From contig CALTUD010000004.1 of the NCBI GenBank assembly GCA_943912335.1, positions 105,740-169,739 on the forward strand: a stretch of DNA of 64,000 nucleotides. Direction: 5' to 3'. The stretch's first letter is position 1, and every line of letters starts with the position of its first letter. Of this stretch, positions 1 to 10,161 are shown one piece after another. The notes under the pieces were generated by a model that worked only from the letters and a program-made list of their open reading frames with translations, was not told the DNA's origin and searched no databases. A program made the translations under genes and the position numbers. This DNA comes from an uncultured Acetobacteraceae bacterium (GTDB lineage Bacteria; Pseudomonadota; Alphaproteobacteria; Acetobacterales; Acetobacteraceae).

Positions 1-330
1 GGGCTCGCGAACAAGGTGCGGGCCTATGCCTTGCAGGATGAAGGGCTCGATACGGTGGAAGCGAATCATCGTCTGGGTTTCGCGGCTGATGCGCGCGACT
101 ACTCCGTGGCCGCCGCGATCCTGCGCGATTGCGGCGTCGGGCGTCTGGCGCTGCTGACCAACAACCCGGCCAAGATCGCTGCCCTGGAAGGGCATGGCAT
201 CACCGTGGCGGAACGCGTGTCGTTGGAGATGCCGCATACCGCGCATAACGACCGCTACATGCGCACCAAGCGCGACAGGATGGGCCATGTGCTGGCTGGC
301 GACGAAACCGCCGGGCGCGCTGCGGAATAA
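1..330 (+). CDS. ribA: GTP cyclohydrolase II (RibA), C-terminal part, 5' end outside window
   Basis: This is the last 109 codons of a riboflavin-pathway GTP cyclohydrolase II, which opens the imidazole ring of GTP to give 2,5-diamino-6-ribosylamino-pyrimidinone phosphate. The reading frame is open from base 1. Visible family signatures are DTVEANHRLGF, DARDY and the TNNPAK loop, followed by the usual C-terminal basic tail with RYMRTKRDRMGH. In alphaproteobacteria this domain is normally fused behind a RibB (DHBP synthase) domain, but that part is upstream of the window, so fusion cannot be judged here. It ends 10 bp before ribH and is evidently cotranscribed with it. Confidence 0.95.
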   Translation, partial: GLANKVRAYALQDEGLDTVEANHRLGFAADARDYSVAAAILRDCGVGRLALLTNNPAKIAALEGHGITVAERVSLEMPHTAHNDRYMRTKRDRMGHVLAGDETAGRAAE

Positions 331-340
331 GGACGAATCG

Positions 341-829
341 ATGAGCACCAACACGCCCCGCACGAAGCCCGATCTCCGCTTCGCAACGCCACCGCGTCTC
401 GCCATCGTGGTGAGCCGTTTCAACGAGGACGTCACCGACGGCCTGCGCCGCGGGGCGATCGAATGGCTGGGCGAGCACGACATCGCCGTGCGCGACGAGG
501 ATGTGATCGCGGCGCCCGGCGCCTACGAACTGCCGCTGATCGCGCAGTGCCTGGCCAAGACCGGGCGCTATCGCGGCGTGATCTGCCTGGGCTGCGTGGT
601 GAAGGGCGACACGGCGCATTTCGAATTCATCAGCCTGGGGACGACGATCGGTCTGATGCAGGCGCAGCTCGCGACCGACACGCCGATCGCATTCGGCGTC
701 ATCACCACCTACACCGACGCGCAGGCGATCTCTCGTTCGCGCGACGACGAGCACAACAAGGGCCGCGAAGCGGCAGCGGCGTGCGTGGAAACGATCGCGA
801 TCCAGGACCGGATCGCCGCAGGGGCATGA
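341..829 (+). CDS. ribH: 6,7-dimethyl-8-ribityllumazine synthase
   Basis: A 162-residue lumazine synthase, the penultimate step of riboflavin synthesis, which condenses the ribityl-amino-pyrimidine with dihydroxybutanone phosphate. The diagnostic stretches are all present: AIVVSRFN near the N-terminus, APGAYELP, GCVVKGDTAHFEFIS with the catalytic His, and a C-terminal NKGREAA. The ATG at 341 is chosen over an upstream in-frame start at 194 because the extra residues are only the ribA shadow and an AAGGA sequence sits just upstream. It is the last gene of the riboflavin operon here; the next gene is convergent, and the gap holds a hairpin. Confidence 0.97.
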   Translation: MSTNTPRTKPDLRFATPPRLAIVVSRFNEDVTDGLRRGAIEWLGEHDIAVRDEDVIAAPGAYELPLIAQCLAKTGRYRGVICLGCVVKGDTAHFEFISLGTTIGLMQAQLATDTPIAFGVITTYTDAQAISRSRDDEHNKGREAAAACVETIAIQDRIAAGA

Positions 830-835
830 AGACCA

Positions 836-861
836 GGGCCGGAACGACGACACTCCGGCCC
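836..861. terminator. hairpin between convergent ribH and S53 peptidase genes
   Basis: An 8-bp perfect inverted repeat, GGGCCGGA and TCCGGCCC, with a 10-nt loop. It fills the short gap between two converging genes. There is no T-run on either strand, so a transcription-end role is inferred from position only. Confidence 0.5.
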
Positions 862-872
862 GTCCTCAGCGA

Positions 873-2492
873 CTAGACGTTTGCGCTGCCGGTCGTCCGC
901 GCCGTCAGCGCGCCGAACAGGGCCTTGCCGTCCGGACGACCGAGCCCGGTGCAGGCGTTCCAGACCGGGCCGGCCTGATAACCGATCTGCGTGTTGGCCG
1001 GCTTGTTGTTGCCGCTGGTGATCTCGACCGTCAGCTTCCGGCCGATCTTGATCTGCCCGTAGAGAAAATCGGGCAGGAAGCCGACCGGAACCGCGGCCTT
1101 CTGGTTGATCAGCGCGGTGAGCCCGGCCCAGAGCGGCGCCACGGCGGAGGTGCCGCCGACCACTTCCTTCTTGCCTCCGACCACCACCAGGTAGCCGCTG
1201 CCAGGCGCCGCGTTGCCGGCGACGTCGGGCACGCCGCGCCCGTTGCGCCCGCCATTCACGCTGGGGGGCAGTGTCACGGTGTTCTGGAACGCCGGAATGC
1301 CGAAAAGGTCGCTGATGCCGCCGCCGGTGCCGCCGCCGCCTTCGAGCGAATCGTTCCAGACCATTTCGGCCGAGATCGTACTGCCGGACACGGCGATATG
1401 CGTGCCGCCGCAGCCGATCGCCCAGGGAGACGAGGCCGGAAAATCCACATGCGCCATGCCGTCATCGACGCCGTCGGTGGCGAGGCTGTCTCCGGACGCG
1501 ACATAGACCGAGATGCCCATCGCCGCCGCGTCCTGCAGCGCGCTGTTCATCGCCGAAACCGCCTGCGCGCTCCAGGAACTTTCCGGGCCGCCCCAGGAGA
1601 TCGAGATCACTGAGGGTTTGGTGGTGCCGTCATGCGCCGCCTGCGAGATGGCGTCGGAGAAACCGGCATCGGTGTTGGGCGCGAAATAAACCGCGATCTC
1701 CGCGCCCGGTGCGACACCGCCGGCGACCTGGATGTCGAGCGCCACTTCGCCATCCGCATCCGAGCCGGTCTTGTTGCGGGCGCCATCGACCGAAACCGCC
1801 ACCACGCGCGGCGTCTTGAGGCCCATCGCCTTGAACGCGGTCTGATTGTCGGCTGCGGAATAGCCGCCGCCCAACTCGATCAGGGCGATGGTCACACCCG
1901 TTCCGTCCACACCGGTCGGAAAATCGTAGAGCGTGGCGAGCTTGTTCGGCTCCAGCCCGCCGGGTTGCGCGGCACGCGGACGGACGATGCGGGTATGGGC
2001 GATGGCGCGGTCGTCCAGCCCCAGCACGGATTCGACGATGCCGTGCAGCGCGTCCGGAAGATGCAGTTCGCCCGCATGGCTGCGGAACGTTTCCGTGCCG
2101 GACTTGTAGAGTTCGAGCTTGGTGCCGAAGGCGGCCTCGATCGCACGCGGCGTGCCGGACACGCGCACCAGACGGCGGGCGGCCGAGCTTTCCAGTACGG
2201 TCAGCCCGTGCTGGTTGGCATAGTCGGTGAGCGCGCGGATATCGGGCCCGTAGAGCGTTTCGCGCGCATGTGCCATCAGCTTGCGCCGCGCGTCGGGGTC
2301 GCCGAGCGTGTTCATCTTCGCGAACAAGGCGGTTTCGTCGCGTGGCCGGATGTTCAGGCTTGCCTCGATCACGTGCGCGTCCGGCACCGAGCCGGTGCAG
2401 ACCGCATCGCGGGGCAAGGCGCGCGTGCTGCCGACGATGGGGCACAACCCTTTTCCGGGCTGAGCGGAAGCGATCTTCTGCGTGTCGGTCAT
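873..2492 (-). CDS. S53 family (sedolisin/kumamolisin-like) serine-carboxyl peptidase
   Basis: A 539-residue acid-active peptidase of the pro-kumamolisin/S53 type. Residues about 30-175 look like the activation prodomain (DPDARRKL, RVSGTPRAIEAAFG, GIVESVLGLD). The catalytic domain follows, with the Glu/Asp pair in GEVALDIQ (Glu249, Asp253), the oxyanion Asp in ASGD (Asp335) and the nucleophile in GGTSAVAP (Ser449). Typical members are exported, but no convincing signal peptide is visible at this start. The ATG at 2492 overlaps the TGA of the upstream TetR gene (ATGA), so the two are translationally coupled. Other sedolisins with all catalytic residues are active at low pH, which would suit an acid-producing host; that last point is inference. 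Confidence 0.9.
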   Translation of the reverse strand: MTDTQKIASAQPGKGLCPIVGSTRALPRDAVCTGSVPDAHVIEASLNIRPRDETALFAKMNTLGDPDARRKLMAHARETLYGPDIRALTDYANQHGLTVLESSAARRLVRVSGTPRAIEAAFGTKLELYKSGTETFRSHAGELHLPDALHGIVESVLGLDDRAIAHTRIVRPRAAQPGGLEPNKLATLYDFPTGVDGTGVTIALIELGGGYSAADNQTAFKAMGLKTPRVVAVSVDGARNKTGSDADGEVALDIQVAGGVAPGAEIAVYFAPNTDAGFSDAISQAAHDGTTKPSVISISWGGPESSWSAQAVSAMNSALQDAAAMGISVYVASGDSLATDGVDDGMAHVDFPASSPWAIGCGGTHIAVSGSTISAEMVWNDSLEGGGGTGGGISDLFGIPAFQNTVTLPPSVNGGRNGRGVPDVAGNAAPGSGYLVVVGGKKEVVGGTSAVAPLWAGLTALINQKAAVPVGFLPDFLYGQIKIGRKLTVEITSGNNKPANTQIGYQAGPVWNACTGLGRPDGKALFGALTARTTGSANV

Positions 2493-3088
2493 GTCTCGCC
2501 TCGACGTTCTGGATTCGTTCGATCGCCAGCATGACTGTCTCCAGCCGCCCCGTCCAGCAATCCCGGCAGCAACGCGCGGGCTGGGCGGGTGGTGCCCGGG
2601 CGTGCCGTTTCCAGCAGGATCATCCCGTCCATCAGCGCCAGAATGGTTTCCGCCGTGCCGTTGCCGCGCCAGGCGGGCAGGAGCCGGGAGTCGAGCCAGC
2701 CGATCCAGTTCTCCACCACGAAGGACGCCAACTGGTCGTAGGGCGCTTCGCCGCGTGCGCCTGCGGACACCACCTCCGTCCAGAGTCGCATCACCGGCGC
2801 CATGTCCGGTTTCTCCGATTGTTCGAGCAGGAACGTCACCAGCTTCCCGGGGGTGACGGGCGGCATGGCGTCCACGCCACTCAGGCGCGACTGCAGGCCG
2901 GTGTTGATCCGGTGCAGCGTTTCGCGAACCAGCGCGTCCTTGCTGCCGAAATAATACAGCAGCATCCGGCCGGAGGTGCCGAGTTGCGACGCGAGACCGC
3001 GCAGGGCGAAGGCGCCCAGACCCTGGGCCAGGACGATGGGGCTGATCCGGTCGCACAGGGCGTCACGACGGTCGGGAAGGGTATCCAT
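2489..3088 (-). CDS. TetR family transcriptional regulator
   Basis: A 199-residue regulator. The N-terminal DNA-binding helix-turn-helix is clear: GAFALRGLASQLGTSGRM followed by LLYYFGSKDALVRETL, the standard TetR recognition and anchor helices. The remainder is a helical ligand-binding domain. The ATG at 3088 gives a normal TetR length; longer in-frame extensions run into the divergent gene. It overlaps the S53 peptidase by 4 bp and is divergent from the DUF5367-like gene at 3159. A perfect inverted repeat lies in the shared promoter region, so autoregulation and control of the neighbour are likely. Confidence 0.9.
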   Translation of the reverse strand: MDTLPDRRDALCDRISPIVLAQGLGAFALRGLASQLGTSGRMLLYYFGSKDALVRETLHRINTGLQSRLSGVDAMPPVTPGKLVTFLLEQSEKPDMAPVMRLWTEVVSAGARGEAPYDQLASFVVENWIGWLDSRLLPAWRGNGTAETILALMDGMILLETARPGTTRPARALLPGLLDGAAGDSHAGDRTNPERRGET

Positions 3089-3106
3089 GCCGATTTCTGT
3101 AGCACC

Positions 3107-3132
3107 CGTTACATCATCCAGGCTATGTAACG
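3107..3132. promoter_or_regulatory. candidate TetR operator palindrome
   Basis: A perfect inverted repeat with arms CGTTACAT and ATGTAACG and a 10-nt spacer. It lies in the 70-bp gap between the divergently transcribed TetR gene and the DUF5367-like gene. Position and symmetry are those of an operator for a dimeric TetR repressor. Confidence 0.6.
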
Positions 3133-3158
3133 CATGTTTCATAACGGAGTCGAACGCC

Positions 3159-3545
3159 ATGCCGACGAAAACGCAGGTGCCGATGCTGGTCGGGATCGCG
3201 ATCCTGTTCTGGGCCATCGCGACCGCGTCGATACGCTGGGTGCCTGGGTCGCTGACCGACCCGTTGCGTGGTTCGGTGCTGTTCGCGGTGAGTTTGCCAA
3301 TCTGCTGGGGCTGCATCCGTTTCGTGCGCCGGTCGGCACGCTTGAGGCCGGAACAGATCCTGGCCGCGACGGTCCTGGTGGTCGGTGTCGCGAACCTGAT
3401 CGACGCCGTCGCATTGCGCTGGGCGCCGTTTCTCTACGGTGCGGACGAGCGGGTGCTGCGCCTCGGTGCGTCCTGGCTGCTCTGGGGCTACGGCGTGACC
3501 CTGGTGATCGCGCTTGCGATGCGCCGCGGCTTGCCTGCGCGCTGA
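3159..3545 (+). CDS. small DUF5367-like integral membrane protein
   Basis: A 128-residue protein with four evident hydrophobic segments (roughly residues 7-25, 38-56, 68-88 and 100-121) separated by short basic loops, ending in MRRGLPAR. Length, the four-helix layout and the WVPGSLTDP-type first loop resemble the DUF5367 family, which has no established function. It is divergent from the TetR gene and shares the palindromic promoter region with it, the usual arrangement for a TetR-controlled membrane protein. A transport or stress role is only inference. Confidence 0.7.
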   Translation: MPTKTQVPMLVGIAILFWAIATASIRWVPGSLTDPLRGSVLFAVSLPICWGCIRFVRRSARLRPEQILAATVLVVGVANLIDAVALRWAPFLYGADERVLRLGASWLLWGYGVTLVIALAMRRGLPAR

Positions 3546-3970
3546 GAGCGGTTTCGTTCCGCGCCGTTCTCCGCGACGATGCGGGTTTCGGCGGCTCCGG
3601 ATGGCCGGGGGACACGCGCCGGGTGTGCGAGCATCAGACGGACTCGTCTGGGGGCCTATTCTTGCGTGCCGAGGCGACGATTTCGGTCGCGCATGGCGGT
3701 CTTCCCGGCGCGGTCCTCCGGGCGGCATGCCGCAGCAGCCGACGAGAAATAACGCGTGAAGACGAAGAATTTTCACATCGATGCATCATGGCGGGTGACG
3801 CTACGGCGAGCAGGTCCGAGCGCTGTGTGAGCCGGTCCGGGCGCTCCCTGGCGGGGCTAAGACGGTTCACCGCTCGTCTGGACGATCGTGTTGATGTGTT
3901 TCAGCCTGCGCTCCTGTCGCAGCCGGCGAACAGAACCGGCGCGACACGGAGCGAAACGGAGGCGCCCGCC
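3546..3970. other. 425-bp intergenic region, no gene seen
   Basis: No convincing coding sequence on either strand. Most of it has host-like base composition, with a short AT-richer patch around 3765-3790. It probably holds the promoter of the lipase-like gene, but no clear -35/-10 pair can be named. Confidence 0.4.
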
Positions 3971-5167
3971 ATGCTGCATGATAAAATCGTCGTCGACCCG
4001 TCGAGAAGCGTGACGGCATACACCCACGCCGCTCTGGCGGATGTCACCCGGACGACCGGGCTTGGGGTTTCCGCCGCCCGTCACGCGGTGGAGGCTTTCG
4101 CCGCAACGCCAGCCGCGGCGCGCGAAACGACCGCCACGCCAGCCGCCGCGCATGCCTCGGCGGTTCCCGCCACGCAGGCCGCCGACTACGTCCTGGTGGC
4201 ACAGGCGCAACAGGCAGCCCTTTCGCCCATCGTTTCGGAATTCCTCAACGGCGCCATCAGCGAATATGTGCTGGGCGGCGTGCCGGACGGCATGAAGCCG
4301 TTTCTGGTGAACGGACAGCAACTTACACTGTCCGACGACCTCAACGGCGCCTTCGCGCATACCTGGATCACCGCGGAACACCAGGTGCTGATCACCTTCT
4401 CCGGCACCACGCGCGGCGAGAACATCCTGGTCGATCCCGCAGCCAGCGTCGGCGGCCTGCTCAGCGATCTGACCATTCTCCAGCAGAAGACCTCGTCTGC
4501 GCAGCTGGAGTCGCTCGGTTTCGCCAGGCAGGTTCTTGCCGAGGCGGCGAAGCAGGGCTTCGCGTCCAGTCAGGTCTTCGTCACCGGCCACTCGCTGGGC
4601 GGTATCGAGGCGGAATACGTGGCGCAGCAGACCGGCCTCGCCGGGATCGGCTTCGAGCCCACCGGCATCCGTCCGGATGCGACCGCGATCGGCACCGGCG
4701 GCAATTTCGTCAGCGTCGTCACAGATGGCGACCCGGTCGGCAATTACGGCTCCGACATCAAGGGCGAGCAGCCCTTCGCGCCCCGTTTCGTCGCGCAGGG
4801 CGGCCAGTTGCCGCATTACGGCACCGTGCTGCAGATCGGCGCCGCCTCCGATCAGGCCGCCTTGAGCAAGGTCGCCGCGCTGGTGGCGCCCGCTTTCTCC
4901 GGCGACAGCGCCACCTTCTCCCCGATCGACGCGCTGTTGCACCCGTTGAGCGTGGCGGCAGGTCTGGCCGGAGCCGCGGCCTTGATCGCGGAGTTTCATC
5001 TGCCGGCGGCGGAATACACGGATCTGGGCGTCACTCCGACCGGCGGTTTCCTGTCGCAGCTCCCGGACCGTCTCGGCGTCTCCCACGGCGCGGTGCTGCC
5101 AGTGGGCAACGACACGATCGCCCAGTTGCAGGGCTATATCGCAACACACGCCAACGTCGGCGTTTGA
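3971..5167 (+). CDS. lipase-like alpha/beta hydrolase, secretion route unclear
   Basis: A 398-residue protein. The central part carries a class-3-lipase-like pattern: ITFSGTTRGENILVDP near residues 140-155, then VFVTGHSLGG with nucleophile Ser208. Candidate acid and base are Asp253 or Asp255 in TDGDPVGNYG and His282 in LPHYGTV. The first 75 residues are Ala/Thr-rich and low in complexity, with no signal peptide. The tail (LPVGNDTIAQLQGYIATHA) could be a non-cleaved export signal, but that is a guess. Start chosen at the first ATG after a GGAGG-like sequence. It stands alone, with a 425-bp leader upstream and a convergent GST gene downstream. Substrate unknown. Confidence 0.75.
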   Translation: MLHDKIVVDPSRSVTAYTHAALADVTRTTGLGVSAARHAVEAFAATPAAARETTATPAAAHASAVPATQAADYVLVAQAQQAALSPIVSEFLNGAISEYVLGGVPDGMKPFLVNGQQLTLSDDLNGAFAHTWITAEHQVLITFSGTTRGENILVDPAASVGGLLSDLTILQQKTSSAQLESLGFARQVLAEAAKQGFASSQVFVTGHSLGGIEAEYVAQQTGLAGIGFEPTGIRPDATAIGTGGNFVSVVTDGDPVGNYGSDIKGEQPFAPRFVAQGGQLPHYGTVLQIGAASDQAALSKVAALVAPAFSGDSATFSPIDALLHPLSVAAGLAGAAALIAEFHLPAAEYTDLGVTPTGGFLSQLPDRLGVSHGAVLPVGNDTIAQLQGYIATHANVGV

Positions 5168-5207
5168 GCGACGCGTGGGGGGAGGCGCGTCCTTCCCCCA
5201 CGATCGG

Positions 5208-5846
5208 TCAGCGTTTCTGTCTGGCGGGCTGCGCCCTGTCGAACGCGTCCAGCGCCAGGGCATTCCGCTCAATCGCCAGAAGCGTCGGCGCCACGGTTAG
5301 ATCGGCACCGAACACGCGCGACGCGGCCATGTGGCTGGCCAGACAGAGATCGGCGATGGTCGGCGTGTCGCCGTGGCAGAAGCGCCCGGTTTCCGCTTCC
5401 GCCGAAAGCCGGGCTTCGCCGATGCGGAGACCTTCGCCGAGCCAATGATGTAGCCAGCCGGTCTCGCCGGCCGGATCGATGTCGAGGCGCTCGCGCAGGA
5501 AGCGCCGGACGCGCGGCACGATCAATGGATGATGGTCGGTCGCGAACAGGCCGGCGATGCCGCGTACGCGTGCCCTTCCGGCCGGATCCGAAGGCAGCAG
5601 AGGCGGTTCCGGATGGGTTTCCTCCAGATATTCCAGAATTGCCAGCGACTGGGTGAGGCGTGTGCCGTCCTCGAACAGCACGGTCGGCACGACGCCCTGC
5701 GGGTTGAGAGCGCGGAACTCGGGTTGGTTCTGTTCGCCGCCATCGAGATCGACGAAGATTTCCCGGAACGGGAGCTGTTTGAGGTTGAGCGCAATTCGTA
5801 CCCTGTAGGCGGCGGATGAGCGCCAGAAGCCGTGCATCTCGATCAT
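5208..5846 (-). CDS. maiA: zeta-class glutathione S-transferase / maleylacetoacetate isomerase
   Basis: A 212-residue protein with an N-terminal thioredoxin-fold GST domain and a helical C-terminal domain. The segment WRSSAAYRVRIALN matches the zeta-class active-site signature, where bacterial maleylacetoacetate isomerases often carry SSA in place of the SSC of eukaryotes. NPQGVVPTV and QSLAILEYLEE are the glutathione-binding cis-Pro loop and Ser/Glu motif. MaiA isomerises maleylacetoacetate to fumarylacetoacetate in tyrosine breakdown, but no other genes of that pathway are in the window. Another GST-type activity is therefore possible. Confidence 0.8.
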   Translation of the reverse strand: MIEMHGFWRSSAAYRVRIALNLKQLPFREIFVDLDGGEQNQPEFRALNPQGVVPTVLFEDGTRLTQSLAILEYLEETHPEPPLLPSDPAGRARVRGIAGLFATDHHPLIVPRVRRFLRERLDIDPAGETGWLHHWLGEGLRIGEARLSAEAETGRFCHGDTPTIADLCLASHMAASRVFGADLTVAPTLLAIERNALALDAFDRAQPARQKR

Positions 5847-6100
5847 GGTGTTTGTCTTCCTGTCGGATCAACGCACGGACGGGAGGAAGGGTGGAACCGT
5901 GCCGGTACGCGGCCCCGACTAAAGCTTTGTTTAGAAGAACCGGCTCCTGCGCATTTTCCCGCTCGCCGCATGGACCCGGGCGATGATGCGCCTCTCGGCA
6001 TGGCCGCTCTTCGCCGGATCGCCTTGACGGAGCAGGGTGGCTCCTGAACGCTGCCGCCGAACGACCGAACGATGGCGGCCACGCCAGGGGAGATACAGGG

Positions 6101-8401
<2,301 letters not shown>

Positions 8402-8433
8402 TGTGATACGTTGACGCTACCATCTGCATGATG

Positions 8434-8471
8434 GTTTGTTTCATCCGCGAACGACAGCGGATGAAACAAAC
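8434..8471. repeat. perfect 15-bp inverted repeat abutting the ssuC start codon
   Basis: Arms GTTTGTTTCATCCGC and GCGGATGAAACAAAC are exactly complementary around the 8-nt loop GAACGACA. The right arm ends at 8471 and the ATG of the permease gene starts at 8472. It could be an operator, or an mRNA hairpin hiding the ribosome-binding region. A TTGACG sequence at 8411-8416 upstream would place a transcription start near or inside it. It could also end maeB transcription, although no T-run follows. Confidence 0.7.
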
Positions 8472-9341
8472 ATGCTCGACAGGGTCTCCAGCCCGGCGGC
8501 GGTGATTGGCCGGCCTGTGTCGCGCCCGGCGCCGGTTCGGTCGGCGAGACGCAGCCCGGCGGGGGTGCGGAAGACCGCCCGTCCGCTGCCCTTCCGCCGT
8601 TTCTGGTCCATCCTGCTGATCCTGGCGGTTTGGCAGGCGGCGTCCTCCGCAGGGCTGGTCTCGCCGGAAACCCTCGCCTCGCCGCTGCGCATTGCCCGCA
8701 CCGCGTTCGACCTCACCCGCAGCGGTGTTCTGCCGCAGAATCTGCTCGTCTCCCTCGGCCGCGCCGGCAGCGGACTGGCCATCGCCATCGGCGGCGGCAT
8801 CGCTCTGGCCTTGGTCGCTGGCCTGTCGCGTATCGGCGAGGATGTGGTCGATGCGCCGATGCAGATGCTCCGCACCCTGCCGGCTCTGGCTCTGGTGCCG
8901 CTGTTTATTCTCTGGTTCGGCATCGGCGAGACGCCCAAGATCGCCCTGGTGGCGCTGGGCGCGCTGATCCCGGTCTATCTCAATCTGTTCAAGGGCATCC
9001 GCGCGATCGACCCGAAACTGCTGGAGATGGGCCGCACGCTCGGCCTGTCCCGTTCGGCCGTGATCCGCAACATCGTCCTGCCCGGGGCATTGCCCGATCT
9101 GCTCACGGGCCTACGCTTTTCCGTCGGCATTTCCTGGCTGATGCTGGTGGTCGCCGAGCAGGTGAACGCGTCCACGGGCATCGGCCATATGATGATGGAC
9201 GCGCAGGATTTCCTCCGCACCGACATCATCTTGGTCGGGCTGCTGGTCTATGCGCTGCTCGGTCTGCTCAGCGATCTCGCGGTGCGGATGCTGGAACGGC
9301 GCCTGCTGCGCTGGCGCCCGGTGGCGGGAGGCGTACGATGA
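8472..9341 (+). CDS. ssuC: ABC transporter permease, aliphatic sulfonate type (SsuC)
   Basis: A 289-residue inner-membrane permease of the SsuC/TauC/NrtB class. After an Arg/Pro-rich N-terminus there are about six membrane helices, and the cytoplasmic EAA-type coupling loop is clear (GRTLGLSRSAVIRNIVLPG). Start: the ATG at 8472 is used; a TTG at 8436 lies inside the inverted repeat and is less likely. Its TGA overlaps the ATG of the ATPase gene by 4 bp. Together with the ATPase, the monooxygenase at 13623 and the binding protein at 14952, it forms a sulfonate uptake and desulfonation system, now separated by an AT-rich insert. The exact sulfonate is not deducible. Confidence 0.9.
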   Translation: MLDRVSSPAAVIGRPVSRPAPVRSARRSPAGVRKTARPLPFRRFWSILLILAVWQAASSAGLVSPETLASPLRIARTAFDLTRSGVLPQNLLVSLGRAGSGLAIAIGGGIALALVAGLSRIGEDVVDAPMQMLRTLPALALVPLFILWFGIGETPKIALVALGALIPVYLNLFKGIRAIDPKLLEMGRTLGLSRSAVIRNIVLPGALPDLLTGLRFSVGISWLMLVVAEQVNASTGIGHMMMDAQDFLRTDIILVGLLVYALLGLLSDLAVRMLERRLLRWRPVAGGVR

Positions 9342-10039
9342 GCGGCGGCGTTTTCGTCGAGGGCCTCAGCCGCGCCTTCGGCGGCAATCGCGTCCTGGAC
9401 GGGCTCGATCTGCAGATCCGTCCCGGCGAGTTCGTCGCCCTTTTGGGCCGCTCCGGCTCCGGCAAGACCACGCTTCTGCGCACTCTGGCCGGACTCGATC
9501 CTGTGGAGGAGGGCACCGTCTCCGTGCCGGAACAGGTCGCGGTGGTGTTCCAGGAGAGTCGACTGCTGCCGTGGAAGCGGGTGCGCGACAATGTGATGCT
9601 GGGCCTGGACGGCACGGATGCACGCGCCCGCGCCGAAGCGGCCTTGGGCGAAGTCGGTTTATCGCATCGGCTGGACGCCTGGCCGCTTACCCTCTCGGGC
9701 GGCGAGGCTCAGCGCGTCGGCATCGCGCGCGCTCTGGTCCGTGCGCCAGAGTTTCTGATGCTGGACGAGCCCTTTGCCAGTCTCGACGCGCTCACCCGCC
9801 TACGCATGCACGCGATGGTGGAGCGCCTTTGGCGCGCCCATGGCTGCGCCGTACTGTTGGTGACGCATGATGTGGACGAGGCGCTCACGCTCGGCGATCG
9901 CGCCGTGGTGCTGGATCGCGGCCGGATCAGAACCGTGCTGCCGTTGGAGATGGAGCGCCCACGTCGACACGACGCCGCTGATTTCGCGCGAGGGCGTCGC
10001 GTACTGCTCGACGCGCTGGACGTGGGCGAGGCGGTTTAG
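9338..10039 (+). CDS. ssuB: ABC transporter ATPase, aliphatic sulfonate type (SsuB)
   Basis: A 233-residue ATP-binding subunit powering the SsuC permease. Walker A is GRSGSGKT (37-44), the Q-loop is VVFQESRLLPW, the ABC signature is LSGGEAQRVGIARAL, Walker B is FLMLDEPFASLDALTR, and the switch His is in LLVTHDVDEAL. The tail EMERPRRHD is typical of the SsuB/TauB class. It starts at the ATG overlapping the ssuC stop (ATGA), so the two are coupled. The next gene in the same direction is lost to a convergent small ORF and the AT-rich defence gene, whereas in many genomes ssuB is directly linked to ssuD or ssuA. Confidence 0.92.
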   Translation: MSGGVFVEGLSRAFGGNRVLDGLDLQIRPGEFVALLGRSGSGKTTLLRTLAGLDPVEEGTVSVPEQVAVVFQESRLLPWKRVRDNVMLGLDGTDARARAEAALGEVGLSHRLDAWPLTLSGGEAQRVGIARALVRAPEFLMLDEPFASLDALTRLRMHAMVERLWRAHGCAVLLVTHDVDEALTLGDRAVVLDRGRIRTVLPLEMERPRRHDAADFARGRRVLLDALDVGEAV

Positions 10040-10161
10040 CGCCGGTCGGACCGGCGCGCGCGCACCGGAATCGCCTGCGGCCTCGGCCGCGCCGCTAGAA
10101 CGAGCGGGATCATCGCCAGCAGGGCGGCGGCAACGAACGCGACCTGTTCCAACTGCTGCAT
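10036..10161 (-). CDS. possible 41-residue single-pass membrane peptide
   Basis: A short ATG-initiated frame: MQQLEQVAFVAAALLAMIPL begins it, then a hydrophobic stretch ends in LVLAARPRP and a strongly basic tail (RARRSDRR). The pattern of one helix and a positive cytoplasmic tail is what a small membrane protein would show. The stop overlaps the ssuB stop by 3 bp on the opposite strand. No strong ribosome-binding site is obvious, so it may be chance. Confidence 0.35.
   Translation of the reverse strand: MQQLEQVAFVAAALLAMIPLVLAARPRPQAIPVRARRSDRR

Noticed and set aside
3634..3870. 78-codon minus-strand frame in the gap before the lipase-like gene
   Set aside because: Arg/Ser/Ala-rich, no ribosome-binding site, no recognisable feature; treated as noncoding.
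3857..5272. 471-codon minus-strand frame opposite the lipase-like gene
   Set aside because: No domain, skewed composition, and it overlaps a plausible hydrolase on the plus strand.
9268..9615. Minus-strand frame opposite ssuB
   Set aside because: Shadow of the ATPase gene, with no independent coding signal.
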